NCBI RefSeq assembly: GCF_001953885.1 | Contig: NZ_MQUS01000005.1 | Coordinates: 62,001 to 126,000 of the forward strand | Source: Streptomyces sp. IMTB 2501 | GTDB lineage: Bacteria > Actinomycetota > Actinomycetes > Streptomycetales > Streptomycetaceae | Reading direction: 5' to 3' | DNA length: 64,000 nt | Part shown: piece after piece, positions 27,219 to 36,242 of the stretch | Layout: the number at the start of each line of letters is the position of its first letter | Position numbering within the stretch: position 1 is the stretch's first letter | Program-made: the position numbers and the translations under genes | The notes under the pieces: model-generated | What the model was told of the DNA's origin: nothing | What the model saw: the letters and a program-made list of their open reading frames with translations, nothing else | Database searches by the model: none

Positions 27219-28556
27219 GTGAGCCAGTACGTCAGCAGGCTCGGGCGACGTTCCCCGTCGGCCGCGTCACGGCTCCGGCTCCACCGCCGACCCCGCCGGG
27301 TCGCCATGCTCTCCGTGCACACCTCCCCGCTCCACCAGCCCGGCACCGGCGATGCCGGCGGGATGAACGTCTACATCGTGGAGCTGGCCCAGCGGCTCGC
27401 CGCCCTGGGCATCGACGTCGAGATCTTCACCCGGGCCACGGCGGGCGGCCTGCCTCCCGCGGTGGAGCTGGCCCCCGGCGTCCTCGTCCGGCACGTCGAC
27501 GCCGGCCCCTACGAGGGCCTCGCCAAGGAGGACCTCCCGGCCCAGCTGTGCGCCTTCACGCACGGCGTGATGCAGGCCTGGGCCGGTCACCGTCCCGGCT
27601 ACTACGACCTCGTCCACTCCCACTACTGGCTCTCCGGCCACGTCGGCTGGCTCGCCGCCCAGCGCTGGGGCGTCCCCCTGGTGCACGCCATGCACACCAT
27701 GGCCAAGGTCAAGAACGCCAACCTGGCCGACGGCGACACCCCCGAGCCCGCCGCCCGGGTCATCGGCGAGACCCAGATCGTCGCCGCCGCCGACCGGCTC
27801 ATCGCCAACACGGCGGAGGAGGCCGACGAGCTGGTACGGCACTACGCCGCCGACTCCGCGAAGGTGGCCGTGGTCCACCCGGGCGTGAACCTCGACCGCT
27901 TCCGCCCGGGCGACGGCCGCGCGGCGGCCCGCGCCCGCCTGGGACTGCCCCCGGACGCCCTGATCCCGCTCTTCGCGGGCCGTATCCAGCCCCTGAAGGC
28001 CCCGGACGTCCTGCTGCGCGCGGTGGCGGTGCTGCTGGACGAGCGCCCCGAGCTGCGCTCCCGCATCCACGTCCCGATCGTCGGCGGCCCGAGCGGCAGC
28101 GGGCTCGCCAAGCCGGAGGGGCTGCAGAAGCTCGCCGCCCGGCTCGGCATCGCGGACGTCGTACGGTTCCGCCCGCCGGTCGGCCAGGAGCAGCTCGCGG
28201 ACTGGTTCCGGGCCGCGTCCGTGCTGGTCATGCCGTCGTACAGCGAGTCCTTCGGGCTGGTCGCGATAGAGGCGCAGGCGGCCGGAACGCCGGTGCTCGC
28301 GGCCGCGGTCGGCGGGTTGCCGGTGGCCGTGCGCGACGGCGCGACCGGCTTCCTCGTGGGCGGCCACGATCCCGCCGACTACGCGCGCGTGCTGTGCCGT
28401 CTCGCCGACGAGCCGGACCTCTCGGCGACCATGGGCCGGGCCGCGGCCCGGCACGCGCAGTCCTTCGGCTGGGACCGGGCGGCCGCCGCGACCGCCGACG
28501 TCTACACGGCCGCGACCCAGGCGCACCGCCGTCGCGTACGCTCCCACCATGGGTGA
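27219..28556 (+). CDS. mshA: MshA, D-inositol-3-phosphate glycosyltransferase (mycothiol synthesis)
   Basis: The 445-residue GT4-family enzyme transfers N-acetylglucosamine from UDP-GlcNAc to 1L-myo-inositol-3-phosphate, the first step of mycothiol synthesis. Signatures: [19 protein letters not shown] (acceptor and UDP binding), [23 protein letters not shown], and the C-terminal E-x7-E motif ([13 protein letters not shown]). Start: GTG 27219 with a perfect AAGGAGG eight bases upstream; the longer frame from 27153 lacks this. It overlaps the YbjN gene by eight bases. Confidence 0.95.
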   Translation: MSQYVSRLGRRSPSAASRLRLHRRPRRVAMLSVHTSPLHQPGTGDAGGMNVYIVELAQRLAALGIDVEIFTRATAGGLPPAVELAPGVLVRHVDAGPYEGLAKEDLPAQLCAFTHGVMQAWAGHRPGYYDLVHSHYWLSGHVGWLAAQRWGVPLVHAMHTMAKVKNANLADGDTPEPAARVIGETQIVAAADRLIANTAEEADELVRHYAADSAKVAVVHPGVNLDRFRPGDGRAAARARLGLPPDALIPLFAGRIQPLKAPDVLLRAVAVLLDERPELRSRIHVPIVGGPSGSGLAKPEGLQKLAARLGIADVVRFRPPVGQEQLADWFRAASVLVMPSYSESFGLVAIEAQAAGTPVLAAAVGGLPVAVRDGATGFLVGGHDPADYARVLCRLADEPDLSATMGRAAARHAQSFGWDRAAAATADVYTAATQAHRRRVRSHHG

Positions 28557-29049
28557 TGTCGAGAAGGCCGCGCAGGTCATCGAGGGGGTCCTCAAGGACG
28601 CCGAACTGGAGTGGGAGAGCCCCGAGCCCGGGAACTACGTGGTCAGGCTGCCCGGTACACGCAAGCTCTCCACGACGGTCTCCTTCCTCGTCGGCCGCCA
28701 CTCCCTCTCCCTCAACGCCTTCGTTGTCCGGCACCCCGACGAGAACGAGGCGGGCGTCCACCGCTGGCTCCTGGAGCGCAACCTCAAGCTGTACGGCGTG
28801 AGTTACGCCGTCGACCGCCTCGGCGACATCTACGTCACCGCCCGCCTGCCGCTCGCCTCCGTCACCCCAGACGGGATCGACCGTCTCCTCGGCCAGGTCC
28901 TGGAGGCGGCCGACGGCGCCTTCAACACCCTGCTGGAGCTGGGCTTCGCCTCCTCCATCCGCAAGGAGTACGCCTGGCGGGTGTCCCGCGGCGAGTCCAC
29001 GCGCAACCTGGACGCGTTCAGGCATCTGATCGAACGCCCTGCTGACTGA
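28549..29049 (+). CDS. YbjN-domain protein
   Basis: The 166-residue protein matches the YbjN (DUF1790) fold: [22 protein letters not shown] and [20 protein letters not shown] are typical actinobacterial YbjN blocks. These are type III secretion chaperone-like folds without known enzymatic activity. TACGCT ends six bases before the ATG, within the 3' end of mshA, indicating its own leaderless transcript besides read-through. It is commonly found after mshA. Confidence 0.85.
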   Translation: MGDVEKAAQVIEGVLKDAELEWESPEPGNYVVRLPGTRKLSTTVSFLVGRHSLSLNAFVVRHPDENEAGVHRWLLERNLKLYGVSYAVDRLGDIYVTARLPLASVTPDGIDRLLGQVLEAADGAFNTLLELGFASSIRKEYAWRVSRGESTRNLDAFRHLIERPAD

Positions 29050-29121
29050 CTTACGGTTCACCCCCTTCCCTCTGCTGCCGAGGCAGTGGCATGCTCACCG
29101 CCGACGAGATCCTGAACGTCG

Positions 29122-29141
29122 TTCATATCCATGAATATGAA
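29122..29141. promoter_or_regulatory. AT-rich inverted repeat before the beta-helix protein gene
   Basis: TTCATAT and ATATGAA form seven-base arms separated by six bases, ending 13 bases before the ATG at 29155. It is a candidate operator, perhaps for the convergent AraC-type regulator at 30783-31577. Confidence 0.4.
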
Positions 29142-29154
29142 GGGGCGGATGGGC

Positions 29155-30804
29155 ATGAGCAGCACGCATCTCACGAGACGGACCCTGCTGGCCGGTGCCA
29201 CGGCCGTGGCGCTCGGGGCCGCGACCGGTACCGCGCGGGCGGCCGAATTCCCCTCGCTGTGGCAGGAGTTCAGGCGCACCCCGTTCACCCATCCGCAGAT
29301 CCCCTACGTCGGCCGGTCCGGCTGCCACGGCGGAGCCGCCCGCTTCCCGCGCCCCCGGACCGTCGCCGACGTCACGGACTACGGCGCCGTACCCGACGGC
29401 ACCACCGACTGCGCCCCCGCGATCAACCGTGCCATCGCCGCCGCCGGAAGGGCCGGTGGTGGCACGGTCACCATCCCGCCCGGCACCTTCCGCATCGACG
29501 ACGTGATCCGCGTCGGCGACTCGAACGTCGTCCTGCGCGGCGCCGGCAGCGGCCGTACGACCCTCCATGCCACGAAGTCCCTGACCGAACTGATCGGCGT
29601 CTACGGCTCCCGCTACGGCGGCGACAAGTCCGCCTGGTCCTGGGCGGGCGGCCTCATCTGGCTGGCGCCCAGGTCCCGTTGGGACTCCCTGGTGGCCGCG
29701 ATCCGGTCCCGCGCCTGGCCCTTCGAGGGCTGGACCGGCAACAAGCGGGACGAGTGGACGGCCCTGACGGCGGTGGAACCGGCCGAGCGGGGCTCCTGGA
29801 CCGTCACCGTCGCGGACGCCTCCGCCCTGCACCCCGGCCGGCTCGTCCTCCTCCGCCTCGCCGACGGCCCCGGCCACACCCTCCTGCAGCACATGGCGGG
29901 CGGCGGCCCGGGCCCGGCGTCGTACACCTGGGACGACAAGACGAAACTGCTGTCGTACATCCCCTACGAGTGGCCGGTGCGCATCACCCGCGTCCAGGGC
30001 CGCCGGATCACCCTCGAACGCCCGCTCCCGCTGGACCTGCGCCCCGAGTGGAACCCGCAACTGACCACCCATGTAACGGAGCTGACCGGCTCGGCGGTCG
30101 AGGGCCTGACGCTCGACGTGGTGGAGACCCCGATGTCCCCCCACCTCCTCGACAAGGGCTACAACGGTGTGGTCCTGCAGTGCGCCTACGACTGCCGGGT
30201 GGACGACGTCACGGTCCGCAACGCCGACAACGGTTTCGGCCTGGTCGCAGCCTCCGCCTGCACCCTGCGCCGCACGCGCGTGGCCGGCCGCGGCTCGCAC
30301 CACCCCTACTTCTGCCGCGAGGGCTCCCACGACAACCTGATCGAGGACTTCACCATCGAGCAGCGCACGGTCCCGGCCCCGCCGAACACACAGCTGCACG
30401 GCATCAACGTCGAGGGACTGTCGTCGTACAACGTCTGGTCGCGCGGCGAGATGCGGATGGGCACCTTCGATTCGCACCGTGGCCTGCCCTTCGCGAACGT
30501 CCGCACGGACATCACGGTGAACAACAACGGCCGCCACGGCGGAGACGCCAACGCTGGACCGCTCTTCGGCGCCCGCTTCACGCACTGGAACATCCGGGTC
30601 ACCAACGGCCGCGCGGGCCTGATGAAGATCGACGGCCTGGCGCCGTACTCGGCGACCGTGGGGCTGAACGAAGTGAGCGAGTTCGACCAGATCGACGTCC
30701 CCGACTTCACCGGCGATCCGCACTCCCGCCTGGAGCTGTACGGCACGACGGACGCCGTACGCCCGCGCAATCTGTACGACGCTCAGCGCGAGCTGCGCCG
30801 GTAG
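29155..30804 (+). CDS. Tat-exported right-handed beta-helix protein (pectate-lyase/GH55-like)
   Basis: The 549-residue protein has a twin-arginine signal (LTRRTLLAGATAVAL, cleavage near ARA-A at about residue 30). A pectate-lyase-superfamily domain follows: VTDYGAVPDGTTDCAPAINR is the classic opening strand pattern, followed by GGGTVTIPPGTF and repeated beta-helix coils (VEGLTLDVV, VDDVTVRNADNGFGL, DNLIEDFTI). Such proteins degrade or bind polysaccharides; the substrate is unknown. ATGs at 29131 and 29137 would add up to eight residues. It overlaps the convergent AraC gene by 22 bases. Confidence 0.8.
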   Translation: MSSTHLTRRTLLAGATAVALGAATGTARAAEFPSLWQEFRRTPFTHPQIPYVGRSGCHGGAARFPRPRTVADVTDYGAVPDGTTDCAPAINRAIAAAGRAGGGTVTIPPGTFRIDDVIRVGDSNVVLRGAGSGRTTLHATKSLTELIGVYGSRYGGDKSAWSWAGGLIWLAPRSRWDSLVAAIRSRAWPFEGWTGNKRDEWTALTAVEPAERGSWTVTVADASALHPGRLVLLRLADGPGHTLLQHMAGGGPGPASYTWDDKTKLLSYIPYEWPVRITRVQGRRITLERPLPLDLRPEWNPQLTTHVTELTGSAVEGLTLDVVETPMSPHLLDKGYNGVVLQCAYDCRVDDVTVRNADNGFGLVAASACTLRRTRVAGRGSHHPYFCREGSHDNLIEDFTIEQRTVPAPPNTQLHGINVEGLSSYNVWSRGEMRMGTFDSHRGLPFANVRTDITVNNNGRHGGDANAGPLFGARFTHWNIRVTNGRAGLMKIDGLAPYSATVGLNEVSEFDQIDVPDFTGDPHSRLELYGTTDAVRPRNLYDAQRELRR

Positions 30805-31577
30805 CGCCCGGGCGTGACCCCCACCAGCCTCTTGAAGTGCCGGGTGAGATGGGCCTGGTCGTAGAACCCGGTGGCCGAGGCCACCTCGCCCGGCGCCAGC
30901 CCGTCCAGCAGCAGCCGCCGGGCCCGCCCGACCCGCCGCGACATCAGGTACTGGTGCGGGGCGATGCCGTACGCACCGCTGAACGCCCGTACCAGATGGG
31001 CCGGATGGGCGTGCAGCAGACGCGCCGCCTCCTCCAGCGAGACACCGTCGACGACCCGGGCGTCGAGCAACTCCCGCAGTGAGCGGGCGAGAACGGGGTC
31101 CGGGCGGTGCGCCGTTGTGGCCGTCCGCCGCAGATGCCCGCGCAGCCGCTCCCCGACGAGACTCAGCCTGCTCTCCGCCTCCAGTTCGTCGCCGGGGTGG
31201 GCGAGGGCGGAGTGCAACTGCCCGACGCGCAGCCGCAGTACGGGATCCCGGAGGTCGGGCGTGTCGACGGCACGCCCGATGAGATCGCTGTCGAGACGGC
31301 TGGTGTCGAGGTAGACGACCCGCTTGCGGAAGCCGTCCGGGGTCGCGGGGGAGCCGTTGTGCGGCACGTGCGGCGGGAGCAGGGTGACGGTGTCGAGCGG
31401 GGTGCCGTGCTCATGCCGGTCGAGGTCGTACCGTACGGCCCCGTCGTCCACGATGAGCAGCGTCCAGGCGTCGTGGACGTGCATCGGATAGGCGTACTCG
31501 GTGAAGTGGGCGTGGAAGACCTCCACGACACCCGGGATCCGCGGGCGCCAGGCGGAGACTTCCTGCTGGTCGGCCAC
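30783..31577 (-). CDS. AraC-family regulator
   Basis: The 264-residue protein has an N-terminal cupin-like sensing domain (HAHFTEYAYPMHVHDAWTLL, metal-like His pattern) and a C-terminal pair of HTH motifs (SLEEAARLLHAHPAHLVRAF, then ATGFYDQAHLTRHFKRLVG), typical of AraC. Start: GTG 31577, six bases after TACGTT (leaderless); a TTG at 31592 falls upstream and is rejected. It may control the neighbouring beta-helix protein or DUF2000 gene. Confidence 0.87.
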   Translation of the reverse strand: MADQQEVSAWRPRIPGVVEVFHAHFTEYAYPMHVHDAWTLLIVDDGAVRYDLDRHEHGTPLDTVTLLPPHVPHNGSPATPDGFRKRVVYLDTSRLDSDLIGRAVDTPDLRDPVLRLRVGQLHSALAHPGDELEAESRLSLVGERLRGHLRRTATTAHRPDPVLARSLRELLDARVVDGVSLEEAARLLHAHPAHLVRAFSGAYGIAPHQYLMSRRVGRARRLLLDGLAPGEVASATGFYDQAHLTRHFKRLVGVTPGRYRRSSR

Positions 31578-31626
31578 GCAAAGAACGTACAAGACCCGCT
31601 GCCCGGCCGCCCGGCAGTCTCACTGC

Positions 31627-32067
31627 ATGAACACCGAACCGATCCCCACCGAGCCTGTTCGCTTCGACACGAAGATCGCCGTACTGCTGCGCGCGGACCT
31701 GGAGCCCTGGCAGCGCCTCAACGTCACCGCGTTCCTGGTCAGCGGTCTCGGCAGCCAGGTCCCCGAGGTGATCGGCGAGCCGTACGAGGACGCGGACGGC
31801 GTCGGCTACCTCCCCATGTTCCGCCAGCCGGTGCTGGTCTTCGAGGGCTCGAAGGAGACCCTGAAGGCGGCCCACGGCAGGGCGCTGAGCCGCGCCCTGC
31901 CCCGCGCCGTCTTCACCTCGGACCTGTTCGCGACGGGCAACGACCGCGACAACCGCGCGGCGGTGCGGGCCGTACCGACCGCCGAGCTGGACCTGGTCGG
32001 GCTGGCGGTGCACGGCGCGCGGGGCGCGGTGGACAAGGTGCTGAAGGGTGCGCGGATGCACCCGTGA
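31627..32067 (+). CDS. DUF2000-family protein
   Basis: The 146-residue protein shows the DUF2000 pattern: KIAVLLRADLEPWQRLNVTAFL near the N-terminus and LATGNDRDNRAAV-like blocks later (FATGNDRDNRAAVRAV). The fold is related to peptidyl-tRNA hydrolase 2 but lacks proven activity. It is divergent from the AraC-type regulator with 49 bases between, so AraC control is plausible. Confidence 0.82.
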   Translation: MNTEPIPTEPVRFDTKIAVLLRADLEPWQRLNVTAFLVSGLGSQVPEVIGEPYEDADGVGYLPMFRQPVLVFEGSKETLKAAHGRALSRALPRAVFTSDLFATGNDRDNRAAVRAVPTAELDLVGLAVHGARGAVDKVLKGARMHP

Positions 32068-32088
32068 GGTGCGGGTCCCCGGTCCGGG

Positions 32089-32562
32089 TCAGTCGAACAT
32101 GCCGGGCTGGTAGTCGCCAGCGGGCTGCTGGACGATGACGTTGACGCGGTTGTACGCGTTGATCAGGGCGATCAGTGAGACGAGGGCGGCGAGCTGGTCC
32201 TCGTCGTAGTGCTTGGCGGCGTTCGCCCAGACCTCGTCCGGCACACCGCCGGCCGCGTCCGCGATACGGGTGCCCTGCTCCGTCAGCTCCAGCGCGGCCC
32301 GCTCGGCGTCCGAGAACACCTTGGCCTCCCGCCAGGCCGCGATCATGTGCAGCCGCTGAGCGGTCTCCCCGGCGGCGGTGGCGTCCTTGGTGTGCATGTC
32401 GGTGCAGAACCCGCACCCGTTGATCTGGCTGGCCCGGATCTTCACCAGCTCCTGCGTCGCGGCCGGCAGGGGCGAGTCCGAGACGACCTTCCCCGCCGAG
32501 TTGATGTACCTGAAGAACTTGCCGGTGACCGGGTTGGCGAAGATGTTCAGACGAGCGTCCAT
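32089..32562 (-). CDS. Carboxymuconolactone-decarboxylase/AhpD-family protein (second copy)
   Basis: The 157-residue protein carries the AhpD active-site pattern: Gln-Ile-Asn-Gly-Cys-Gly-Phe-Cys-Thr-Asp-Met-His, i.e. a CxxC plus His three residues on. The length matches alkyl-hydroperoxidase-type CMD proteins (about 150). Start: ATG 32562 with GGGAG upstream; a longer frame to 32649 has no support. A near-palindrome at 32637-32660 may be its operator. Confidence 0.88.
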   Translation of the reverse strand: MDARLNIFANPVTGKFFRYINSAGKVVSDSPLPAATQELVKIRASQINGCGFCTDMHTKDATAAGETAQRLHMIAAWREAKVFSDAERAALELTEQGTRIADAAGGVPDEVWANAAKHYDEDQLAALVSLIALINAYNRVNVIVQQPAGDYQPGMFD

Positions 32563-32915
32563 GGTGTGCTCCCGTGTGATGTGGCCGTTGGTGACTACAC
32601 CCCTCTGACGGAACGGGCCGGGAAGATGTGACGTGAGCGAGTGTGACACCAGTCACTCGCGGGCGCCTGCTGCGGTCGTTCCATGATCAAGGATTTACCT
32701 CGCTCCTCGTTGTGCCCGGCCGACCGCGTGGCTAGCGTTCAGCCGGCGGCGGCATGAAACAAGCAGGCAGCTCATGAGCGGCTCATGGAAGAGCCCGAAC
32801 ATCCTGAGCGGACCGGGCGCGTTCCCCACTTCATGGCACATCCGCCGACATCTGCCGAAATGGCTGTCATGGGCAGACCAGCTGCCTCCGTCGTCACACA
32901 CAGAAGGGTGGATCC
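32563..32915. other. Intergenic region with a near-palindrome (32637-32660)
   Basis: About 350 bases between the AhpD-like gene and the S53 peptidase gene. GCGAGTGTGAC and GTCACTCGC form an imperfect inverted repeat about 75 bases before the AhpD-like start. No coding frame stands out. Confidence 0.45.
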
Positions 32916-34898
32916 TTGCGCTCAAGGACTGAACGTTCCACCTCCGAGCCGGACAGCGGACCGAGACACCGCGCGGTGTCCGCCGCCGCTCTGCTGTCCG
33001 CCGCGGCACTGATATCCAGCGTGGGCCTCACGACGACCGCGTTCGCGGCCGGATCGTCGGCGGCGTCGGCGGCCCACGCCAAACACCTGTGCGCGCACGC
33101 CACCACGCCCGGCCATGTGGCGTGTCTGGCGGAGGCTCGCACCGACGTCATCCAGCACCTGACCGTCAGCCCCCACACCGCTCCGTCCGGCTACGGCCCA
33201 TCGGACCTGCAGAGCGCCTACAACCTGCCGTCCGCGACCGCCGGTTCGGGCCGGACCGTGGCGATCGTCGACGCCATGGACGACCCCACGGCCGAGTCCG
33301 ACCTCGCCGCCTACCGGTCCCAGTACGGCCTTCCCGCCTGTACCACCGCGAACGGCTGCTTCCACAAGGTCAACCAGACCGGCGGCACCACCTACCCCAG
33401 CGTGGACTCGGGCTGGGCCGGCGAGATATCCCTCGACCTCGACATGGTCAGCGCGGTCTGCCCGCAGTGCCACATCACGCTCGTCGAGGCATCCTCCACG
33501 AGCATGACCGACATGGGCACGGCCGAGAACGAGGCCGTCGCCCTCGGCGCCAAGTACGTCTCCAACTCCTTCGGCGGCTCCGAGGACCCGTCCGAGACCA
33601 CCGCCGACGTCCAGTACTTCAACCACCCCGGCGTCGCCATCACCGTCAGCGCGGGCGACAGCGGCTACGGCGTCCAGTACCCGGCCTCCTCCCCCTATGT
33701 CACCGCGGTCGGCGGCACCTCGCTCAGCCGCGCGAGCAACTCCCGCGGCTGGAGCGAGTCGGTGTGGTCCACCGGCAGCACCGAGGGCACCGGATCCGGC
33801 TGCTCCGCCGACGAGGCCAAGCCCACCTGGCAGGCGGACACCGGCTGCGCCCGCCGCACGGTCGCGGACGTCTCGGCGGTCGCCGACCCGGCCACCGGCG
33901 TCGCGGTCTACGACACCACCGGTGCCTCCGGCTGGAACGTCTACGGCGGCACCAGCGCCTCGTCGCCCATCATCGCGGCCACCTACGCCCTCGCCGGCAC
34001 CCCGACCGCGAACAGCTACCCGTCCTCGTACCCCTACGGCCACACGTCGGCCCTGAACGACGTCACCACAGGCGCCGACGGCACCTGCTCCCCGAGCTAC
34101 TTCTGCACCGCCGGCACCGGCTACGACGGTCCGACCGGCCTCGGCACGCCCAACGGCACCGCTGCCTTCGCCGGCGGCGCGAACACGGTCAACTCCCTCC
34201 AGCCCGGCCGAAAGCTCACCTCCGGCCACCGGCTGAGCAGCGCGAACATCACCCTGTCGATGGGCAGCGACGGCAATCTGGTCGCGTACCTCAAGACGAA
34301 CGGGACGAGCAGCAGCGGCCCGGCGATCTGGTCCAGCCACACCTCGGGCAACTCCGGCGCGTACGCGTACATGCAGAGCGACGGCAACCTGGTGGTCTAC
34401 TCAAGCACCGGCACCGCTCTGTGGTCCTCCCACACCTCCGGCCACTCCGGCGCGTACTTCCTGGTGCAGGACGACGGCAACCTGGTGGTCTACTCAAGCA
34501 CCGGCACCGCCCTGTGGTCGGACGGCACCTACATGCGGTCGGCGACGATCGGTTCGGGACAGAAGCTCTACGGCGGCTGGTGGGCCCAGGCCAAGTACAC
34601 CCGCCTGGTGGTGCAGCCGGACGGCAACGTGGTGCTCTACCGCAAGCGCGACGGCAAGGCGCTCTGGTCCACCGGCACCTACGGCCACTCCGGCGCGTAC
34701 GCGTACATGCAGAGCGACGGCAACCTGGTGGTCTACTCAAGCACCGGCACCGCTCTGTGGTCCTCCCACACCTCCGGCCACACCGGCGCGTACGCCGTGC
34801 AGCAGAGCGACGGCAACTTCGTCGTCTACACGGCCTCCGGCGGCCCGGGCAAGGGCGGCGCCCTGTGGGCCAGCAACACCTCGTCGTACGTGCCCTGA
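32916..34898 (+). CDS. Secreted S53 (sedolisin-like) peptidase with C-terminal B-lectin domains
   Basis: The 660-residue protein starts at a TTG preceded by AAGGGTGG. It has a signal peptide to about residue 44. The S53 catalytic residues are visible: Glu170 and Asp174 (GEISLD), the oxyanion Asp248 (SAGDSG) and Ser347 (GGTSASSP). There is no complete pro-kumamolisin domain. Residues about 430-660 hold six D-G-N-x-V-x-Y repeats of bulb-type (mannose-binding) lectin kind. It should be an extracellular acid protease tethered to glycans. Two 95-base DNA stretches in the lectin part are identical. Confidence 0.88.
   Translation: MRSRTERSTSEPDSGPRHRAVSAAALLSAAALISSVGLTTTAFAAGSSAASAAHAKHLCAHATTPGHVACLAEARTDVIQHLTVSPHTAPSGYGPSDLQSAYNLPSATAGSGRTVAIVDAMDDPTAESDLAAYRSQYGLPACTTANGCFHKVNQTGGTTYPSVDSGWAGEISLDLDMVSAVCPQCHITLVEASSTSMTDMGTAENEAVALGAKYVSNSFGGSEDPSETTADVQYFNHPGVAITVSAGDSGYGVQYPASSPYVTAVGGTSLSRASNSRGWSESVWSTGSTEGTGSGCSADEAKPTWQADTGCARRTVADVSAVADPATGVAVYDTTGASGWNVYGGTSASSPIIAATYALAGTPTANSYPSSYPYGHTSALNDVTTGADGTCSPSYFCTAGTGYDGPTGLGTPNGTAAFAGGANTVNSLQPGRKLTSGHRLSSANITLSMGSDGNLVAYLKTNGTSSSGPAIWSSHTSGNSGAYAYMQSDGNLVVYSSTGTALWSSHTSGHSGAYFLVQDDGNLVVYSSTGTALWSDGTYMRSATIGSGQKLYGGWWAQAKYTRLVVQPDGNVVLYRKRDGKALWSTGTYGHSGAYAYMQSDGNLVVYSSTGTALWSSHTSGHTGAYAVQQSDGNFVVYTASGGPGKGGALWASNTSSYVP
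34351..34781 (+). repeat. Exact 95-bp repeat pair in the lectin region
   Basis: Positions 34351-34445 and 34687-34781 are identical over 95 bases, 336 bases apart, and include the rare TCA serine codon. A third, shorter copy of the TCAAGCACCGGCACCGC core lies between them. Confidence 0.88.
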
Positions 34899-35433
34899 CC
34901 GAGGGCCTACGCGGACCCAGGTCGTGAAAATGCCCCCGATCGGCGCCATGCGTGCCGGTCGGGGGCTTGATCGTTACGGCTTAAGCCGTGTGGTTCGCCC
35001 TCCGCAAGGAGGCTTGAGCGAACCGCCGAGGGGTCTCGATGCCGGCGCCGGAAGGGCCCGCATGTATCCCGGTACGGAATCTGCACAGTGCGTACGCAAC
35101 CGCGGAACGAGTCGTTCCGTTGGTGTCGAGTTGTCCCGGACCGGCGTCGCGGTGGCAATAGCTGTGACCGGCCTGAGTGGCGCCACATGTGGAGAAACGG
35201 TCCCGGAAGCGTGACCGCGCCCGCACGGATGGGGCACGCGGCGGGGCCAACTGACCTGGGCCGAGCTGCGGTTGGCTGGATGGCCGGCGCGCTCCGTGGT
35301 TTGATCGCTCGCACCGCCGGAATCGCGCCAGGTGTCCGAAAGGGACGGCGCACGCCTGCGGCCGCGGCCCACCGTATGTCCCCCGGCGGTGCCGCTTTCC
35401 CCTGTGGACCATGATGCGAAGGGCAGTTTCCCC
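34899..35433. other. Gene-free region with terminator and palindrome
   Basis: About 530 bases after the S53 gene. It holds the hairpin at 34932-34966 and a 17-base palindrome (CGGAACGA-G-TCGTTCCG, 35103-35119) that could be an operator or part of a promoter. No convincing coding frame; the long minus-strand frames here lack family resemblance. Confidence 0.45.
34932..34966 (+). terminator. Hairpin terminator after the S53 gene
   Basis: GCCCCCGA/TCGGGGGC arms extend to a stem with the GCC/GGC pairs around a short loop, 34 bases after the stop codon. Confidence 0.7.
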
Positions 35434-35643
35434 ATGAACTCCGCTCACCAGGTTGAGACCCTCGAGATCTCCGACGCCGAACTCGACACTGTCGCCGGCG
35501 GTCTGATGCCCGAGCTCAGCCTCACCCTCGACAACACGACCCTCAGCAGCGCCGGCGCCCTGTCCCAGCTCAGCGCCGTCTCGGGAGAGGCCCTGGGCGC
35601 CCTCGGCCAGACCCACCAGGTCGGCTTCAACGCCTCCCTCTGA
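35434..35643 (+). CDS. Double-glycine leader peptide (orphan RiPP/bacteriocin-like precursor)
   Basis: The 69-residue product starts with a leader containing EISDAELDTVAGG, ending in a Gly-Gly at residues 22-23, the cleavage signature of C39-type peptidase transporters and of many RiPP leaders. The 46-residue remainder (LMPELSLTLDNTTLSS...) is rich in Ser, Thr, Leu and Ala and has no cysteine, which argues against lanthionine rings. GAAGGG lies about ten bases before the ATG. A 16-base-pair terminator follows. No modification enzyme or C39 transporter is in the window, so it is an orphan precursor or a stand-alone secreted peptide. Confidence 0.68.
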   Translation: MNSAHQVETLEISDAELDTVAGGLMPELSLTLDNTTLSSAGALSQLSAVSGEALGALGQTHQVGFNASL

Positions 35644-35663
35644 TCGTCCCGATCACCGCACCC

Positions 35664-35699
35664 AGCCCCCTGCCCGGAGGAGACTCCGGGCAGGGGGCT
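35664..35699 (+). terminator. Strong hairpin terminator
   Basis: Sixteen-base perfect arms (AGCCCCCTGCCCGGAG with its complement) around a GAGA loop, 20 bases after the GG-leader peptide stop. Confidence 0.85.
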
Positions 35700-35866
35700 C
35701 GGTCATGTCCCCTGCGATTCCTCCGGGCAACTCTTTCGGCGGGGGTGCCCACGCGGGTGGCGCCATGTGCGCCCCTATTCGGGTGCTTGTGCGCACGTCA
35801 CCGCTTCTCGTGTATCGGTCGGCGGCATACCTCTGGCGACCACACACCCACCGAAGGAGACGCTTC

Positions 35867-36109
35867 ATGCGTACACGTACCGTGCTGGCCGCCATCGCTC
35901 TCGCCGGGACCGTTCTGCTCGGAGGTGCGGCCCAGGCCCTCGCCGACGACAACGACGGTATGGGCGACCTCATGGGCAACAGCGGAAGTGCCATGCCGAA
36001 CAGCGGCGGCGATTTCGGGAGCAACTCCCACGCCAAACCCGCTTTCGGCACGGATGCATCTGGATTCGGCCAAATGGGCTCCATTTTCAAAGGCACCACC
36101 GGCCACTGA
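35867..36109 (+). CDS. Small secreted Gly/Ser/Asn-rich protein
   Basis: The 80-residue product has a Sec signal peptide (basic start, hydrophobic core LAAIALAGTVLLGGAA, cleavage near ALA-D at about residue 26). The mature part is low-complexity, rich in Gly, Ser, Asn and Met, with DDNDGMGD near its start. GAAGGAGA precedes the ATG. No family is recognised; it could be a surface or spore-coat-like small protein. Confidence 0.72.
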   Translation: MRTRTVLAAIALAGTVLLGGAAQALADDNDGMGDLMGNSGSAMPNSGGDFGSNSHAKPAFGTDASGFGQMGSIFKGTTGH

Positions 36110-36131
36110 CTGCTGCGCCGTACCTTCATTC

Positions 36132-36170
36132 CCCCGCCCCGCACCGTGATGCTCTCGGTGCGGGGCGGGG
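36132..36170. terminator. Hairpin between convergent genes
   Basis: Fifteen-base perfect arms (CCCCGCCCCGCACCG and its complement) with a nine-base loop, 22 bases after the small secreted protein gene; it may also serve the MFS gene on the other strand. Confidence 0.85.
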
Positions 36171-36242
36171 ATGTTTCCATGCACTGGTCATTGGCCGGTG
36201 CGGTCTGCGGAGCCCGGCCCGTGAGCCCCACGGCCGAGCGCC

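Noticed and set aside
35434..35643. Lanthipeptide precursor
   Set aside because: The core has no cysteine, so thioether rings cannot form; no lanthionine enzyme is nearby.
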